IMG/VR virus record: IMGVR_UViG_3300042473_001265
Span: 276,173-340,172 of that record
Direction: 5' to 3' (one strand)
DNA length: 64,000 nucleotides
Source of the DNA: a virus
Shown piece by piece: positions 49,642-57,858 of the stretch. Under the pieces are notes generated by a model, which ran no database searches, had not been told where the DNA came from, and saw nothing but the letters and a program-made list of their open reading frames with translations. The translations under genes were made by a program, and so were the position numbers. Every line of letters begins with the position of its first letter. Position 1 is the stretch's first letter.

Positions 49642-50324
49642 AACATCGTATTTTAACTGCTGTGGCATTGGCTGCTGCTATGATGACCACAGGATGCAGC
49701 AACAATCCGCTCAAACCCGGCAGCGGCGCAGACCCCGGTGCCAGTGCTACCACTGCCATCAGTGAACAAGTGGCAGTGAACGACTTTACCCGCATCGGAG
49801 TGCGTATCAAATATAAATTGATCACAGGTGAGCTTGAAAGCATTGAAGCCACTGGATATGCTCCAGTCTGGGGCAACAGTGCATCCGCAGTGCGAGAATC
49901 ATTCCGTGTGGCCGAACTCGAAGCCAAGAAAAGTCTTAACGATTTTATCAATCGTGAAAACATCACCAGCAGCACTTCGGTCAAAATGATCAGTCATAAT
50001 CTGGAGCAGGCCACAGACAACAAGAAAAACAACTTTGTAAGCAATGTGGTCAAGTCCACTGACGAGTTTGCCGAAGTTGAAACGGCTGTCAATCCCAATC
50101 GTATCAACAACAACGAAACCAACACTGCTGTACGCAATGACGCATTGAAAATTGCCAGCACTGTGAACAACACAATCACTGTGAAAGCTTCGGGTATCCT
50201 GGGCGGGCTGTACCTGGTCGAAGGTAAAGTGATCAACAGCGGCAAAACTGTAATGACCGTCTATCGCTGGGACGCTCGGAGCAATGCTGTTCGTCCCACT
50301 GTGCGTTCTGCAATGATGCAGTAA
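49638..50324 (+). CDS. LPP20/FlgO-like outer-membrane lipoprotein
   Basis: 228 residues. Lipoprotein signal peptide with lipobox MTTG|C at residue 20 (MKHRILTAVALAAAMMTTGCSNN). The middle domain IEATGYAPVWGNSASAVRESFRVAELEAKKSLNDFI has the (E/A)A...A...L pattern of LPP20-type envelope lipoproteins. Directly followed by an exported FlgT-like protein after one base, so the two probably act together in the envelope. Role in phage biology unknown. Confidence 0.7.
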   Translation: MKHRILTAVALAAAMMTTGCSNNPLKPGSGADPGASATTAISEQVAVNDFTRIGVRIKYKLITGELESIEATGYAPVWGNSASAVRESFRVAELEAKKSLNDFINRENITSSTSVKMISHNLEQATDNKKNNFVSNVVKSTDEFAEVETAVNPNRINNNETNTAVRNDALKIASTVNNTITVKASGILGGLYLVEGKVINSGKTVMTVYRWDARSNAVRPTVRSAMMQ

Positions 50325-50325
50325 C

Positions 50326-51390
50326 ATGTTCAAGCGTTTACTGCTGGCCATCAGCACTGCCACAGTGCTGACAACTGCTCATGCTGATGTGCTTTCTATA
50401 TTTTTACCAACGCCGTGGACTGTGGGCATTGGGTTAGTTCGATGGCTGGCTGAAGGCCAAGAAAAAATTCTTTATGTAGAAGTTGTTGGCGAAGGCGCCA
50501 CTGTGGATCAAGCAAGACAACAGGGATTTGCACTGGCGGTGGAACATGCTGTGGGCACTGTGATTGTGAGCGAAACTGCTGTGCGCAACAGTCGTATAGT
50601 ACGGGACGAGATCATCACCTACTCTTCGGGCTATGTGGATCGATTTGAAATTGTCAAACAACAGCAGGCGGGCAATAGAGTTCAGGTCAGTATGAAAATA
50701 TGGGTCAAGCACAGCAAGTTGGCCAATAGATTGTTGAACCAATCTGAAACAGCCGGCACCATCGACGGTGGGCGTATCAGCGCACAGATACAGTCTCTGC
50801 AACGAGAACGAGTGTCCGGCGATCGATTGTTGCAATCTGTGCTAGCAGACTATCCACGCAGAGCGTTTGATATTGAATTGGCACCGACTCGAGTATTTTT
50901 CGATGCCAACAGAAATGGACAGTTGGAAGTGGCATTTCATCTGTCCTGGAACAAGTTGTACATTGACAGCATAGCCGAAGCTGTTGCTGCAATAAATCAA
51001 AGACCCGACTGCGGTAGATTTCCCGGCTGTACCAATGTGACTTCGGAAGTGACTGTTAAACGGCGTGGATTTGGATCCACCACCACAGCATATTTTGATG
51101 ATCGCAATGCACAGGAATTGATACGAAAAGAAATGGTGCAAAGCCAGCCCACCGTTCGTGTGGCCATTATGGATGTGAACGGCAATGAACAGTTCAAACA
51201 GTGCTTTTATGCCAAAGAACTGGATTATCGCGAGTACGCGGCCTGGTATTATGTAACGCTGGACCACAACAAAGTGTCCATAAACGGCCAGGCCAGCAAG
51301 AGATTCAGCACATTGATCAATCTTGGTTCTGTGCCGGCAAACCGGCTGGACAAAGTGGAAATATCCCTGGTTCGCGGACCTGGTTGTTAA
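50326..51390 (+). CDS. exported FlgT-like protein
   Basis: 354 residues. Signal peptide about 1-20 (MFKRLLLAISTATVLTTAHA). Residues about 50-125, VEVVGEGATVDQARQQGFALAVEHAVGTVI, VRNSRIVRDEIITYSSGYVDRFEIV, match the N-terminal FlgT/LPP20-like domain of periplasmic flagellar and envelope proteins. Four Cys in the C-terminal half could form disulfides. Pairs with the preceding lipoprotein. Changing host envelope or motility is a speculation. Confidence 0.65.
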   Translation: MFKRLLLAISTATVLTTAHADVLSIFLPTPWTVGIGLVRWLAEGQEKILYVEVVGEGATVDQARQQGFALAVEHAVGTVIVSETAVRNSRIVRDEIITYSSGYVDRFEIVKQQQAGNRVQVSMKIWVKHSKLANRLLNQSETAGTIDGGRISAQIQSLQRERVSGDRLLQSVLADYPRRAFDIELAPTRVFFDANRNGQLEVAFHLSWNKLYIDSIAEAVAAINQRPDCGRFPGCTNVTSEVTVKRRGFGSTTTAYFDDRNAQELIRKEMVQSQPTVRVAIMDVNGNEQFKQCFYAKELDYREYAAWYYVTLDHNKVSINGQASKRFSTLINLGSVPANRLDKVEISLVRGPGC

Positions 51391-51396
51391 TTTGGA

Positions 51397-51418
51397 TTAT
51401 GGCACAATAGTGCCATAA
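51397..51418 (+). other. perfect hairpin before clpP promoter
   Basis: TTATGGCAC, AATA loop, GTGCCATAA. No T-run, so a weak terminator or mRNA 3' stabiliser for the preceding gene. Confidence 0.5.
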
Positions 51419-51422
51419 GTAG

Positions 51423-51451
51423 TTGTGTACCAATTTGGTTAGCTGTACAAT
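51423..51451 (+). promoter_or_regulatory. sigma70-type promoter of first clpP
   Basis: TTGTGT, 17 bases, TACAAT, 32 bases before the ATG at 51484. Confidence 0.55.
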
Positions 51452-51483
51452 GCTAACTACTATAACTTTAATTAGATCACATC

Positions 51484-52059
51484 ATGGCAAACCAAACAGA
51501 TACAGAATTCAACAAAGACCACACACAGGCCTTGGCCGACATAGGCATGTATGTGCTGATGGGAGAAATCAATGCTGAAACAGTCAAACCGGTGATTGAA
51601 TGGATTTTACACGAAAACTTTGTGTCCAAGAAAAAACGCAAAGAACTCTTGTTGATGATCTGTAGTGAGGGCGGCGATGTACAAGATGCATTTGCCTTGA
51701 TTGATGTGATGCGCAGCAGTCTTATTCCTGTAAAGACAGTGGGCTTGGGAATGATTGCCAGTTCGGGACTGTTGATTTTTCTTGCTGGCAGTGCTGGACG
51801 CCGTGTGTTGACTCCAAACACTTCGATACTGAGTCATCAATTCTCTTGGTACAACGAAGGCAAGGTTCATGAGTTATTTGCCACTATGAAAGAGTTTGAA
51901 CTGACTCAACACCGTATGGTCAAGCACTATCAAGAATGCACTGGGCTTGATGAAGAAAACATTCGTAAAAATTTACTACCACCACATGATGTATGGCTCA
52001 CTGCCGAAGATGCATTAAGACTCCGCATCTGCGATAGCATTTCAATACTTCAGCGCTGA
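51484..52059 (+). CDS. clpP: divergent ClpP-type protease
   Basis: 191 residues. Divergent from the second ClpP but with an intact triad by alignment: S93 (IASSG), H118 (SHQFSWY) and D169 (HDVWLTAEDAL). Lacks the classic GQAASMG and MIHQP wording. ClpP forms a 14-mer chamber fed by ClpX. It may form mixed rings with ClpP2 at 53701, or act as a specialised protease (inference). Its end overlaps the convergent gene by 10 bases. Confidence 0.82.
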   Translation: MANQTDTEFNKDHTQALADIGMYVLMGEINAETVKPVIEWILHENFVSKKKRKELLLMICSEGGDVQDAFALIDVMRSSLIPVKTVGLGMIASSGLLIFLAGSAGRRVLTPNTSILSHQFSWYNEGKVHELFATMKEFELTQHRMVKHYQECTGLDEENIRKNLLPPHDVWLTAEDALRLRICDSISILQR

Positions 52060-53600
52060 CGTTTACGGCCAAACATTGGCACATTATCTCTCGGAGGTTT
52101 CACAACTTCTGTCTCGTCTTCGTCGCCGCCGGCTCTAGCAGTAACTCTTGAGCGTTTTTGTGTCACTGCATCTAGGTCGGCAGCATTTAGATTTGCAGGT
52201 TCTTGCCCAGTCCCAGCGGCATCCGCATCATACGGTTCCATACTGGGTTCAGACCTGGCACCTTTGGGTTTGAGTTTGAAACTGAATCCGCCTTTGGTAG
52301 GGTTAACGCCGCCAGATTTTGATTCTATAGTAACTTCGCCATCAAGTTTTGCAGGCCATTGAGTGTTGAAAATCAGCGTGTTGCCAGATGCTGTGGTATA
52401 CTGCTGAATGAAATTGTAATCCAACACTTCCAGCACAACAGCTTGAAATTCAGGGACTGCTCCGCTGTTCACAATGTTCATCACAGCAGCTTTGGTCACA
52501 TAGGTAAGTTTTCCACCGTCACTGCCTTTGCTGTCTAACTTGGCAAACAGTGGCTCGTACTTGGGCATGGCTGTGCCATTTTTTAAACTGTCTGACACCT
52601 GGGCCACAATATCTTTTGACCAAGGAAGGAATGGTTGAAAGTCTGCAGGGATCGCGTCAGGTCCCAACCGCTGGTTCAACAAATTCATGACCTGGAACAC
52701 TTGACTCACAGTCCATGGCTTGGGTAAATTTTCGTTTTGACACAGCTCAATCAAATCAATTGCTGTTTGGTATTGAGTCTTTGAACGCAGATGATCAGGA
52801 ATCTTTAAGCTGCTCACACTGGGTGCAGCGCCGCCGCCGGTGCCCTTGCTGCTGATGTTTAGTGTGTGTGCATTTTCTGGATTGGTAACTGAAGCAAAAC
52901 TGTCAGCAATGGGATTATTTTGTTCACTGGGAAAGCTCAATACCAGGCTCATCATATCTGTGCCCAACCAGGCTAAAAACTGGTCACGCGATGCAAATTT
53001 GGATTGATTGTAGACCAATGCCAGCACACCAAGATATTCCCCTGCGTAATCCACAATGGCTTTTTTTAGCTTGTCGTTTTTGCGAATTTCGTCAGGCATC
53101 ACAGCAGGATTGCCAGCCATGATATTCTGTGCCATGACGATGACTGCTTGTCCGTATTCAGTTGATTGTAGCACTGGATTATTCACAATGGCCGCACCAA
53201 ACTCATCTGCTGGAATGGCCTGATCAGTAATACCAATCTGTGCTGGTTTGACCAATACACCTTCTTTGCTGGTCTGCCCAGGTGCTTGCGCTCCGGGCTT
53301 GGCGCTGCTGCCACCAAATTCAGCAGTTTTTCTAAAGTTCGAAAGCGGCCATTGTTTTCCATCGGCGTCGACTGCTTTGATGCTGCCTTGGAATTCGCCG
53401 GCTGCTTTCATCTTTAAGAATCTGTCAGCTTCGGCGGGAGCCAACACAACTTCGGCGCCTTCTTTTTCGGTATAGAATGGCCGTTTATTTTGAATGTGCG
53501 CAATAAATGCGTCAAAGCGTTCGGGATACTTGGTGATCTCACCCGGGCTCAGAGTTGCTTCCTGAAGCAAATCATCTAGTATGTTGATTAAATCTCTCAT
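52050..53600 (-). CDS. conserved phage protein, 516 aa
   Basis: Opens MRDLINILDDLLQEATLSPGEITKYPERFDAFIAHIQ, a start style (LLQEATLxPGEIxKYPxR) I know from virion or unknown proteins of T4-like marine phages. Later TLNISSKGTGGGAAPSVSSLKIPDHLRS, and a basic C-terminus (PPRDNVPMFGRKRQR). The middle may be a nuclease-like fold, but no catalytic motif is clear. It sits reversed between two clpP genes and overlaps the first by 10 bases. Function unknown. Confidence 0.65.
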   Translation of the reverse strand: MRDLINILDDLLQEATLSPGEITKYPERFDAFIAHIQNKRPFYTEKEGAEVVLAPAEADRFLKMKAAGEFQGSIKAVDADGKQWPLSNFRKTAEFGGSSAKPGAQAPGQTSKEGVLVKPAQIGITDQAIPADEFGAAIVNNPVLQSTEYGQAVIVMAQNIMAGNPAVMPDEIRKNDKLKKAIVDYAGEYLGVLALVYNQSKFASRDQFLAWLGTDMMSLVLSFPSEQNNPIADSFASVTNPENAHTLNISSKGTGGGAAPSVSSLKIPDHLRSKTQYQTAIDLIELCQNENLPKPWTVSQVFQVMNLLNQRLGPDAIPADFQPFLPWSKDIVAQVSDSLKNGTAMPKYEPLFAKLDSKGSDGGKLTYVTKAAVMNIVNSGAVPEFQAVVLEVLDYNFIQQYTTASGNTLIFNTQWPAKLDGEVTIESKSGGVNPTKGGFSFKLKPKGARSEPSMEPYDADAAGTGQEPANLNAADLDAVTQKRSRVTARAGGDEDETEVVKPPRDNVPMFGRKRQR

Positions 53601-53643
53601 CTTGTACTTATCTCAATTGCCTGTATACGAGCAAATTGCTCAG

Positions 53644-53672
53644 TTGACTATTGCACAGTTTGATGTTACAAT
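53644..53672 (+). promoter_or_regulatory. sigma70-type promoter of second clpP
   Basis: TTGACT, 17 bases, TACAAT, followed by the leader AACAACAACAAGGAAT of the early-type genes. Confidence 0.8.
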
Positions 53673-53700
53673 TGTTTATTGAACAACAACAAGGAATTTC

Positions 53701-54291
53701 ATGCCCCATCTAGTCCCAATGGTAATCGAGCAAACCTCCAAAGGCGAGCGCAGTTACGACATCTACAGCCGTCTGCTCAAAGATCGTATTGTGATGTTGG
53801 ATACCGAAGTCAGTGATCACAGTGCCAGCTTGATCGTTGCACAAATGTTATTTTTGGAGAGTGAAAATCCCGACGCAGATATCCTGTTTTACATCAACAG
53901 CCCAGGCGGTGTTATTACCGCAGGTATGAGCATTTATGACACAATGAACTTTATCAAATGCGATGTCAGCACCATTGTGATGGGACAAGCCTGCTCAATG
54001 GGGTCATTTTTGGCACAGGCTGGCACAGCGGGCAAACGACTGATGCTGCCACATGCACGACACATGATACACCAACCGTCGGGTGGTGCCCGTGGCATGG
54101 CCAGTGACATTGAAATCAGCTACAAAGAAATCATGCATATGAAAAAGATGCTGACCGATCTGTATGTCAAGCACAACAGCCGTGGCAAAACCTATGAGGA
54201 ATTTGAGCGCGACATGGACCGAGACACCTTTATGAGTGCAGCGGAAGCGCTGGATTATGGGTTGATTGATAAAATTGTGGAAAAGCGCTGA
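53701..54291 (+). CDS. clpP: ClpP protease subunit (canonical)
   Basis: 196 residues, normal length. Triad S99 ([11 protein letters not shown]), H124 (MIHQPSGG) and D175 ([20 protein letters not shown]); oxyanion region [20 protein letters not shown]. One usual Ala before the Ser is Cys. Forms the proteolytic chamber for ClpX, and the phage ClpX keeps the IGF loop. Own early-type promoter and ribosome site. Confidence 0.95.
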   Translation: MPHLVPMVIEQTSKGERSYDIYSRLLKDRIVMLDTEVSDHSASLIVAQMLFLESENPDADILFYINSPGGVITAGMSIYDTMNFIKCDVSTIVMGQACSMGSFLAQAGTAGKRLMLPHARHMIHQPSGGARGMASDIEISYKEIMHMKKMLTDLYVKHNSRGKTYEEFERDMDRDTFMSAAEALDYGLIDKIVEKR

Positions 54292-54299
54292 AATAACAG

Positions 54300-54328
54300 T
54301 TGACCAATAAATCCATTTGTCGTATAAT
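54300..54328 (+). promoter_or_regulatory. sigma70-type promoter
   Basis: TTGACC, 17 bases, TATAAT, 9 bases after the clpP stop; leader AGCAACAAGGAGTCG follows. Confidence 0.88.
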
Positions 54329-54352
54329 TAACACTTAGCAACAAGGAGTCGT

Positions 54353-54526
54353 ATGGCAGGCAAAGCAAAATCATGTTATCTTTCGGTAACTCAAATTGAC
54401 ACCAGGAAAACTGTGTTGAACCGAATGTTTTTTAAAATGGCCGACCTTAATGATTTTGTGAAAACTGATGAATTCAAAGCAAAATATCCTCCCGAACAGT
54501 ATCAAGTAACCAAAGAAATCTATTAA
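54353..54526 (+). CDS. small protein, 57 aa
   Basis: MAGKAKSCYLSVTQIDTRKT opens a soluble protein ending KYPPEQYQVTKEIY. Strong ribosome site (AAGGAGTCG). Early-type gene, first of two before a terminator; the next ATG abuts its stop. Unknown. Confidence 0.6.
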   Translation: MAGKAKSCYLSVTQIDTRKTVLNRMFFKMADLNDFVKTDEFKAKYPPEQYQVTKEIY

Positions 54527-54697
54527 ATGATTTTCAATCCCATTATTAATCCTAGAAAGAAAACCATGACTGTTCCTACCACAATCCGCACTGCCACTGG
54601 CGGCACAATTACCTATACCAAAACAGGGCTGATTCATCGCTCCAATGGCGCATATTCTGGAAAAATTGCTGCACTGGAAAAACCACCAAAAAAGTAA
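54527..54697 (+). CDS. small Thr/Gly-rich protein, 56 aa
   Basis: Starts directly after the preceding stop (MIFNPIINPRKKTM) with a beta-rich part TTIRTATGGTITYTKTGLIHR. An internal ATG at 54566 (MTVPTT) could also be the start. Basic end (EKPPKK). Unknown. Confidence 0.5.
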   Translation: MIFNPIINPRKKTMTVPTTIRTATGGTITYTKTGLIHRSNGAYSGKIAALEKPPKK

Positions 54698-54711
54698 TAC
54701 TTTTTACTACT

Positions 54712-54743
54712 AAAAAACCCGTCTGATTGGCGGGTTTTGTTTT
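54712..54743 (+). terminator. rho-independent terminator
   Basis: AAAACCCG (54714-54721) pairs with CGGGTTTT (54731-54738), then GTTTTG. Confidence 0.85.
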
Positions 54744-54745
54744 GG

Positions 54746-54774
54746 TTGACTCAAAATGCTCTTTTTGCTATAAT
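54746..54774 (+). promoter_or_regulatory. sigma70-type promoter, TAGTAAGTAAA leader class
   Basis: TTGACT, 17 bases, TATAAT. Its leader AGTGG-ATAGTAAGTAAA-AGGAG is shared with the promoters at 54983 and 55368. Confidence 0.9.
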
Positions 54775-54804
54775 AGTGGTATAGTAAGTAAAAAGGAGCG
54801 TGAA

Positions 54805-54993
54805 ATGGACTACACCAAACACCTGGAACTTGTCACCAATTGGGGCATGTACCACAACATCCAGGGCGGCATGCTGGAAACTTTACAGGCCATGCAGGCA
54901 TGTGGGTCAGACGAACTGCACCGCGACGAGCGCCTGGCCGTGCGTGAATTGATGGCAGGCTTTGGCCAATTGCTGGCGCCAGTTGACCAATAA
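54805..54993 (+). CDS. small protein, 62 aa
   Basis: ATG 54805 follows AAGGAGCGTG; an in-frame ATG at 54727 lies before the promoter. MDYTKHLELVTNWGMYHNIQGG opens a helical protein. Its last codons V-D-Q-stop are read from GTTGACCAATAA, which is also the -35 of the next promoter. Unknown. Confidence 0.65.
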   Translation: MDYTKHLELVTNWGMYHNIQGGMLETLQAMQACGSDELHRDERLAVRELMAGFGQLLAPVDQ

Positions 54994-55011
54994 TTCCCAA
55001 AGTGCTATAAT
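54983..55011 (+). promoter_or_regulatory. sigma70-type promoter embedded in upstream 3' coding end
   Basis: TTGACC, 17 bases, TATAAT. The -35 encodes the last residues of the gene ending at 54993. Confidence 0.9.
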
Positions 55012-55041
55012 AGTGGCATAGTAAGTAAAAAGGATGTCAAT

Positions 55042-55371
55042 ATGAACGCAACTGAACTGGACTCTAAAGCCGCACCGTTTGCATGGCTCGCCGCCAGAGA
55101 TGCAGCAATAAAAAGTTATGCTGCCAGCACATTGTACACTGAAGCTCAAAAAATTCGTGCAGAGCGCATGAAGTTGGGACTGGAGATGGTGTACTCCGTT
55201 AAGAGTGCTTTCCTCACTTATCGCAAGAAGTTTGTGACTATTAAATTGGATCAAGCTCAAGTGCGCGACCGTAAGACACTGGCTTTGCTGGAACAAGATT
55301 ATACTGCACAAGGCAACATTAGCAAAGTAATTACCGCACAAGGCATCACTTATCGTATTGCCCGCAGTTGA
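55042..55371 (+). CDS. small basic protein, 109 aa
   Basis: Helical, MNATELDSKAAPFAWLAARDA opening, then EAQKIRAERMKLGLEMV and a basic RKKFVTIKLDQAQVRDRKTL part. The stop TGA lies inside the next -35 TTGACT. Early-type gene, unknown function. Confidence 0.65.
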   Translation: MNATELDSKAAPFAWLAARDAAIKSYAASTLYTEAQKIRAERMKLGLEMVYSVKSAFLTYRKKFVTIKLDQAQVRDRKTLALLEQDYTAQGNISKVITAQGITYRIARS

Positions 55372-55396
55372 CTAATAATTCCCAATCGGTTATAAT
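55368..55396 (+). promoter_or_regulatory. sigma70-type promoter overlapping upstream stop codon
   Basis: TTGACT, 17 bases, TATAAT; TGA 55369-55371 is the upstream stop. Confidence 0.9.
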
Positions 55397-55426
55397 AGTG
55401 GCATAGTAAGTAAACAGGAGCAGACA

Positions 55427-55681
55427 ATGATTGTTAAAACAGGTGATGTGATTCGCAGTTACGATTTCAAACCCATGCTGGGTCGTGAAGATTGCTTTGT
55501 GGAAGGTATGGTAATCGAAGCCACTGCCGAGCAAGGTTACGATGCTTATAAAATCCGTGTGACTCGGGACTCCTGGTCAGATGCTGAAGACAAAGGTCGT
55601 TTTGGCAAAGTCATCTTTGTGCCTGTGGCAGTGGCCTACAACGACTTTCCGGGTCGTGTGATGAATCTGAGCCGTGTCTAA
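55427..55681 (+). CDS. small protein, 84 aa
   Basis: Beta-rich, MIVKTGDVIRSYDFKPMLGR, EGMVIEATAEQGYDAYKIRVTRD; looks like a small barrel fold. ACAGGAG ribosome site. A phage family of this type is widespread in T4-like phages, function unknown. Confidence 0.65.
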   Translation: MIVKTGDVIRSYDFKPMLGREDCFVEGMVIEATAEQGYDAYKIRVTRDSWSDAEDKGRFGKVIFVPVAVAYNDFPGRVMNLSRV

Positions 55682-55686
55682 AACGG

Positions 55687-55715
55687 TTGACTAATATTCA
55701 CCAAAGTGCTATAAT
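55687..55715 (+). promoter_or_regulatory. sigma70-type promoter
   Basis: TTGACT, 17 bases, TATAAT, 5 bases after a stop codon; leader GAACAGCAACAAGGAATCG. Confidence 0.88.
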
Positions 55716-55745
55716 TAACACTTGAACAGCAACAAGGAATCGACT

Positions 55746-55946
55746 ATGACACGATATGTTCACATTGTTTATGTCCACCCCGTAGAACTTGGTCTGCCCA
55801 ACCTGTCGAAGGTCAAGTCGGAACAAGAATTTGACACTTGGAAACAGGCAATGGGGTATGTTGAACACTTCAATGCTCACGCAAAAGACGGTGTTGAGGC
55901 CGTGTACTACGGCAGGGTCAATGATGCCACAGGAGAATTAGAATGA
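55746..55946 (+). CDS. small protein, 66 aa
   Basis: MTRYVHIVYVHPVELGLPNLSKV, then a helical KQAMGYVEHFNAHAKDGVEAVYYGR. First gene of the long coupled chain to 60005: the next ATG overlaps its TGA. Unknown role. Confidence 0.6.
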   Translation: MTRYVHIVYVHPVELGLPNLSKVKSEQEFDTWKQAMGYVEHFNAHAKDGVEAVYYGRVNDATGELE

Positions 55947-56155
55947 ACATGAGCTATTGTATGTTTCAAAATACCGCAACTGATCTGCGGCACTGTCTTG
56001 AGAGCATGGATGCAGCCGAGACCCTGGCTGAACTGGAACTGAGCCGCGACGAAAAACGCAGCTACGATCTCATGCGAGAATACTGCGAAAACTTCCTGAA
56101 CATTGCTGAACGACTGGATGATGCTGACGCTGACGCTGTTGGAGTTGCGAAATGA
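55943..56155 (+). CDS. small acidic protein, 70 aa
   Basis: MNMSYCMFQNTATDLRHCLESMDAAETLAELELSRDEKRSYD (shown in part), acidic and helical. Overlaps both neighbours by ATGA. Not a member of the MNxRI...HFGVE family that follows. Unknown. Confidence 0.6.
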   Translation: MNMSYCMFQNTATDLRHCLESMDAAETLAELELSRDEKRSYDLMREYCENFLNIAERLDDADADAVGVAK

Positions 56156-56397
56156 ACGAACGAATTCTAGAACTGTTGAAACAGGCATCTAAACTTGCCA
56201 ACACCGATGACAACAAAGATATTGACCGCAATTTTGATATGATTGTGGCAGAAAAGTTCGCCGAACTGATTGTGAAAGAATGTTTGAATATTGTTATGCT
56301 TACACACAACGAAGGCAATGCAGATAATTTTTCATACGACGATGCACTTGATCATGTGTTTAGTAACATGAAAGAACATTTCGGAGTTGAATCGTGA
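56152..56397 (+). CDS. MNxRI/HFGVE paralogue 1, 81 aa
   Basis: Family layout: MNERILELLKQA start, EKFAELIVKECL middle, variable acidic stretch, MKEHFGVES end. ATGA overlaps on both sides. Similar proteins are common in T4-like marine phages; function unknown. Confidence 0.75.
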   Translation: MNERILELLKQASKLANTDDNKDIDRNFDMIVAEKFAELIVKECLNIVMLTHNEGNADNFSYDDALDHVFSNMKEHFGVES

Positions 56398-56597
56398 AAG
56401 TGACCCATCCCTACACCTTGATAAAGCGGCGTATTGATGTTGTGGCCCGAGTGCCAGCCTGGGCGGTTGGAGAGATAAACAAAGGCGATCTGGTCATACG
56501 TCTGGATGCTCAAACTGTTTTTTTGCGAGATAAAGGCAGATACAAGGTGGGCGAATCCTACACCGAGTTCTGGGGCTACACAGGAGAAAATGCATGA
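56394..56597 (+). CDS. small basic protein, 67 aa, inside paralogue chain
   Basis: GTG start overlapping the previous stop. Sequence KVTHPYTLIKRRIDVVARVPAWAVGEINKGDLVIRL suggests a small beta-rich fold unrelated to the flanking paralogues. It ends in ATGA with paralogue 2. Unknown. Confidence 0.6.
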   Translation: MKVTHPYTLIKRRIDVVARVPAWAVGEINKGDLVIRLDAQTVFLRDKGRYKVGESYTEFWGYTGENA

Positions 56598-56923
56598 ACA
56601 AACGAATTCAACAACTTGCCGAACAGGCTACATCTTACAATAACAGTGATGGTTGGCTTTTTGATAAAGAAAAGTTCGCTGAACTGATTGTGGCTGAATG
56701 TTTGGCACAGGTTGCCCGGGTGGATGACATGTTGGAAGATGAGCCTGCACAACATGCGGCAGTGGCCTGGGTGGCCCGGTCGATTGCCGACCATTTTGGA
56801 GTTGCGAAACCCCAGTCAGACTGGGATCAAGAAGCAGCTGAATTTATTGCCGCAGAGGATAAAAAGGTTGCCAGCAGATACGGATATGTCCCAAAACTTC
56901 ATCCATCAGAATGGAAAGACTAA
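56594..56923 (+). CDS. MNxRI/HFGVE paralogue 2 with C-terminal extension, 109 aa
   Basis: MNKRIQQLAEQA, EKFAELIVAECLAQV, IADHFGVAK. Differs by a 34-residue tail (PQSDWDQEAAEFIAAEDKK...) after the usual end. TAATG overlap with the next gene. Confidence 0.75.
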   Translation: MNKRIQQLAEQATSYNNSDGWLFDKEKFAELIVAECLAQVARVDDMLEDEPAQHAAVAWVARSIADHFGVAKPQSDWDQEAAEFIAAEDKKVASRYGYVPKLHPSEWKD

Positions 56924-57138
56924 TGAACGAACGAATTAAAGAACTTTATACACAAGTCTGTATGGAACAGAATCTTCCGTTCACACTTGAACATAACAGT
57001 GCGTATATGTTAGATGCATTTGCAGACAAGTTCGCCGAGTTGATTGTGCGGGAATACTCTTACGATGTGATGAATTTACACGGGGCGAGTCCAGAGCGAG
57101 TAGCGATGGCTGCTAAACATTGGGAAGTTGAACTATGA
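56923..57138 (+). CDS. MNxRI paralogue 3, degenerate end, 71 aa
   Basis: MNERIKELYTQV, DKFAELIVREYSYDV. The usual Cys after RE is Tyr and the HFGVE end is replaced by AKHWEVEL, so this copy has drifted. Overlaps both neighbours. Confidence 0.7.
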   Translation: MNERIKELYTQVCMEQNLPFTLEHNSAYMLDAFADKFAELIVREYSYDVMNLHGASPERVAMAAKHWEVEL

Positions 57139-57365
57139 ACCTACGAATTAAACAACTGGCTGAACAATGCTGGGACAAGCGTCCAGAAGGCCAATTACAT
57201 TTTGACAACGAAAAATTCGCCGAATTGATTGTTCAGGAATGTATATCAGTTATTAATACTAAGGCTACCGAAGTTCCTGTTGAAGATGAATATGAAAGAA
57301 TGTGGAAGATGGGAACGGAATTTGCTGTATATCAGATTGATAAACATTTTGGAGTTGAAGAATGA
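57135..57365 (+). CDS. MNxRI/HFGVE paralogue 4, 76 aa
   Basis: MNLRIKQLAEQC, EKFAELIVQECISVI, QIDKHFGVEE. ATGA overlaps on both sides. Confidence 0.75.
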   Translation: MNLRIKQLAEQCWDKRPEGQLHFDNEKFAELIVQECISVINTKATEVPVEDEYERMWKMGTEFAVYQIDKHFGVEE

Positions 57366-57622
57366 ATCAACGAATTCGAGCTCTTGCTGAAAAAGCAAAC
57401 ATTGAGTTTACCTATGACCCAACAGAGACACCTGTCAGAGCATTTGTCGAGTGTTGGGAAGATGATCTTGAAAAGTTCGTTGACATGATTGTGAAGGAAT
57501 GTATCGCTCAATGTGAAAGCCAGAACACAGTCATTACCACAGATATAGGCACAGAAGCGTGGGGAGAAATTTCTGATGCGGTAGAGCAGATTAAACGACA
57601 TTTTTACGGAGTTGAAGAATGA
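57362..57622 (+). CDS. MNxRI/HFGVE paralogue 5, 86 aa
   Basis: MNQRIRALAEKA, EKFVDMIVKECIAQC, IKRHFYGVEE. Shares an extra block IEFTYDPTETP and RAFVECWED with paralogue 8, showing these two are the closest pair. Confidence 0.75.
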   Translation: MNQRIRALAEKANIEFTYDPTETPVRAFVECWEDDLEKFVDMIVKECIAQCESQNTVITTDIGTEAWGEISDAVEQIKRHFYGVEE

Positions 57623-57855
57623 ACTTACGAATTCAACAACTTGCCGAACAGGCTAGGCAATATGCTGAATCCAAAATGCATCTAACCGGATGGAACTATA
57701 TTGCCGAGTATAACGAAAAGTTCGCCCAGTTGATTGTGCGGGAATGTATGGATGCAGTGGGTGATGGACCAATGCAAAGACCAGAAATTCAAAGGATCAA
57801 AGCCAAGTTTGGGGTTGAGTATTACAAGCCAATTGAAAAAGCATTTGGGAGTTGA
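57619..57855 (+). CDS. MNxRI/FGVE paralogue 6, 78 aa
   Basis: MNLRIQQLAEQA, EKFAQLIVRECMDAV, IKAKFGVEYYKPIEKAFGS. The end is extended and His is Lys. Followed by a short gap and a GTG-started gene. Confidence 0.72.
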   Translation: MNLRIQQLAEQARQYAESKMHLTGWNYIAEYNEKFAQLIVRECMDAVGDGPMQRPEIQRIKAKFGVEYYKPIEKAFGS

Positions 57856-57858
57856 ATC

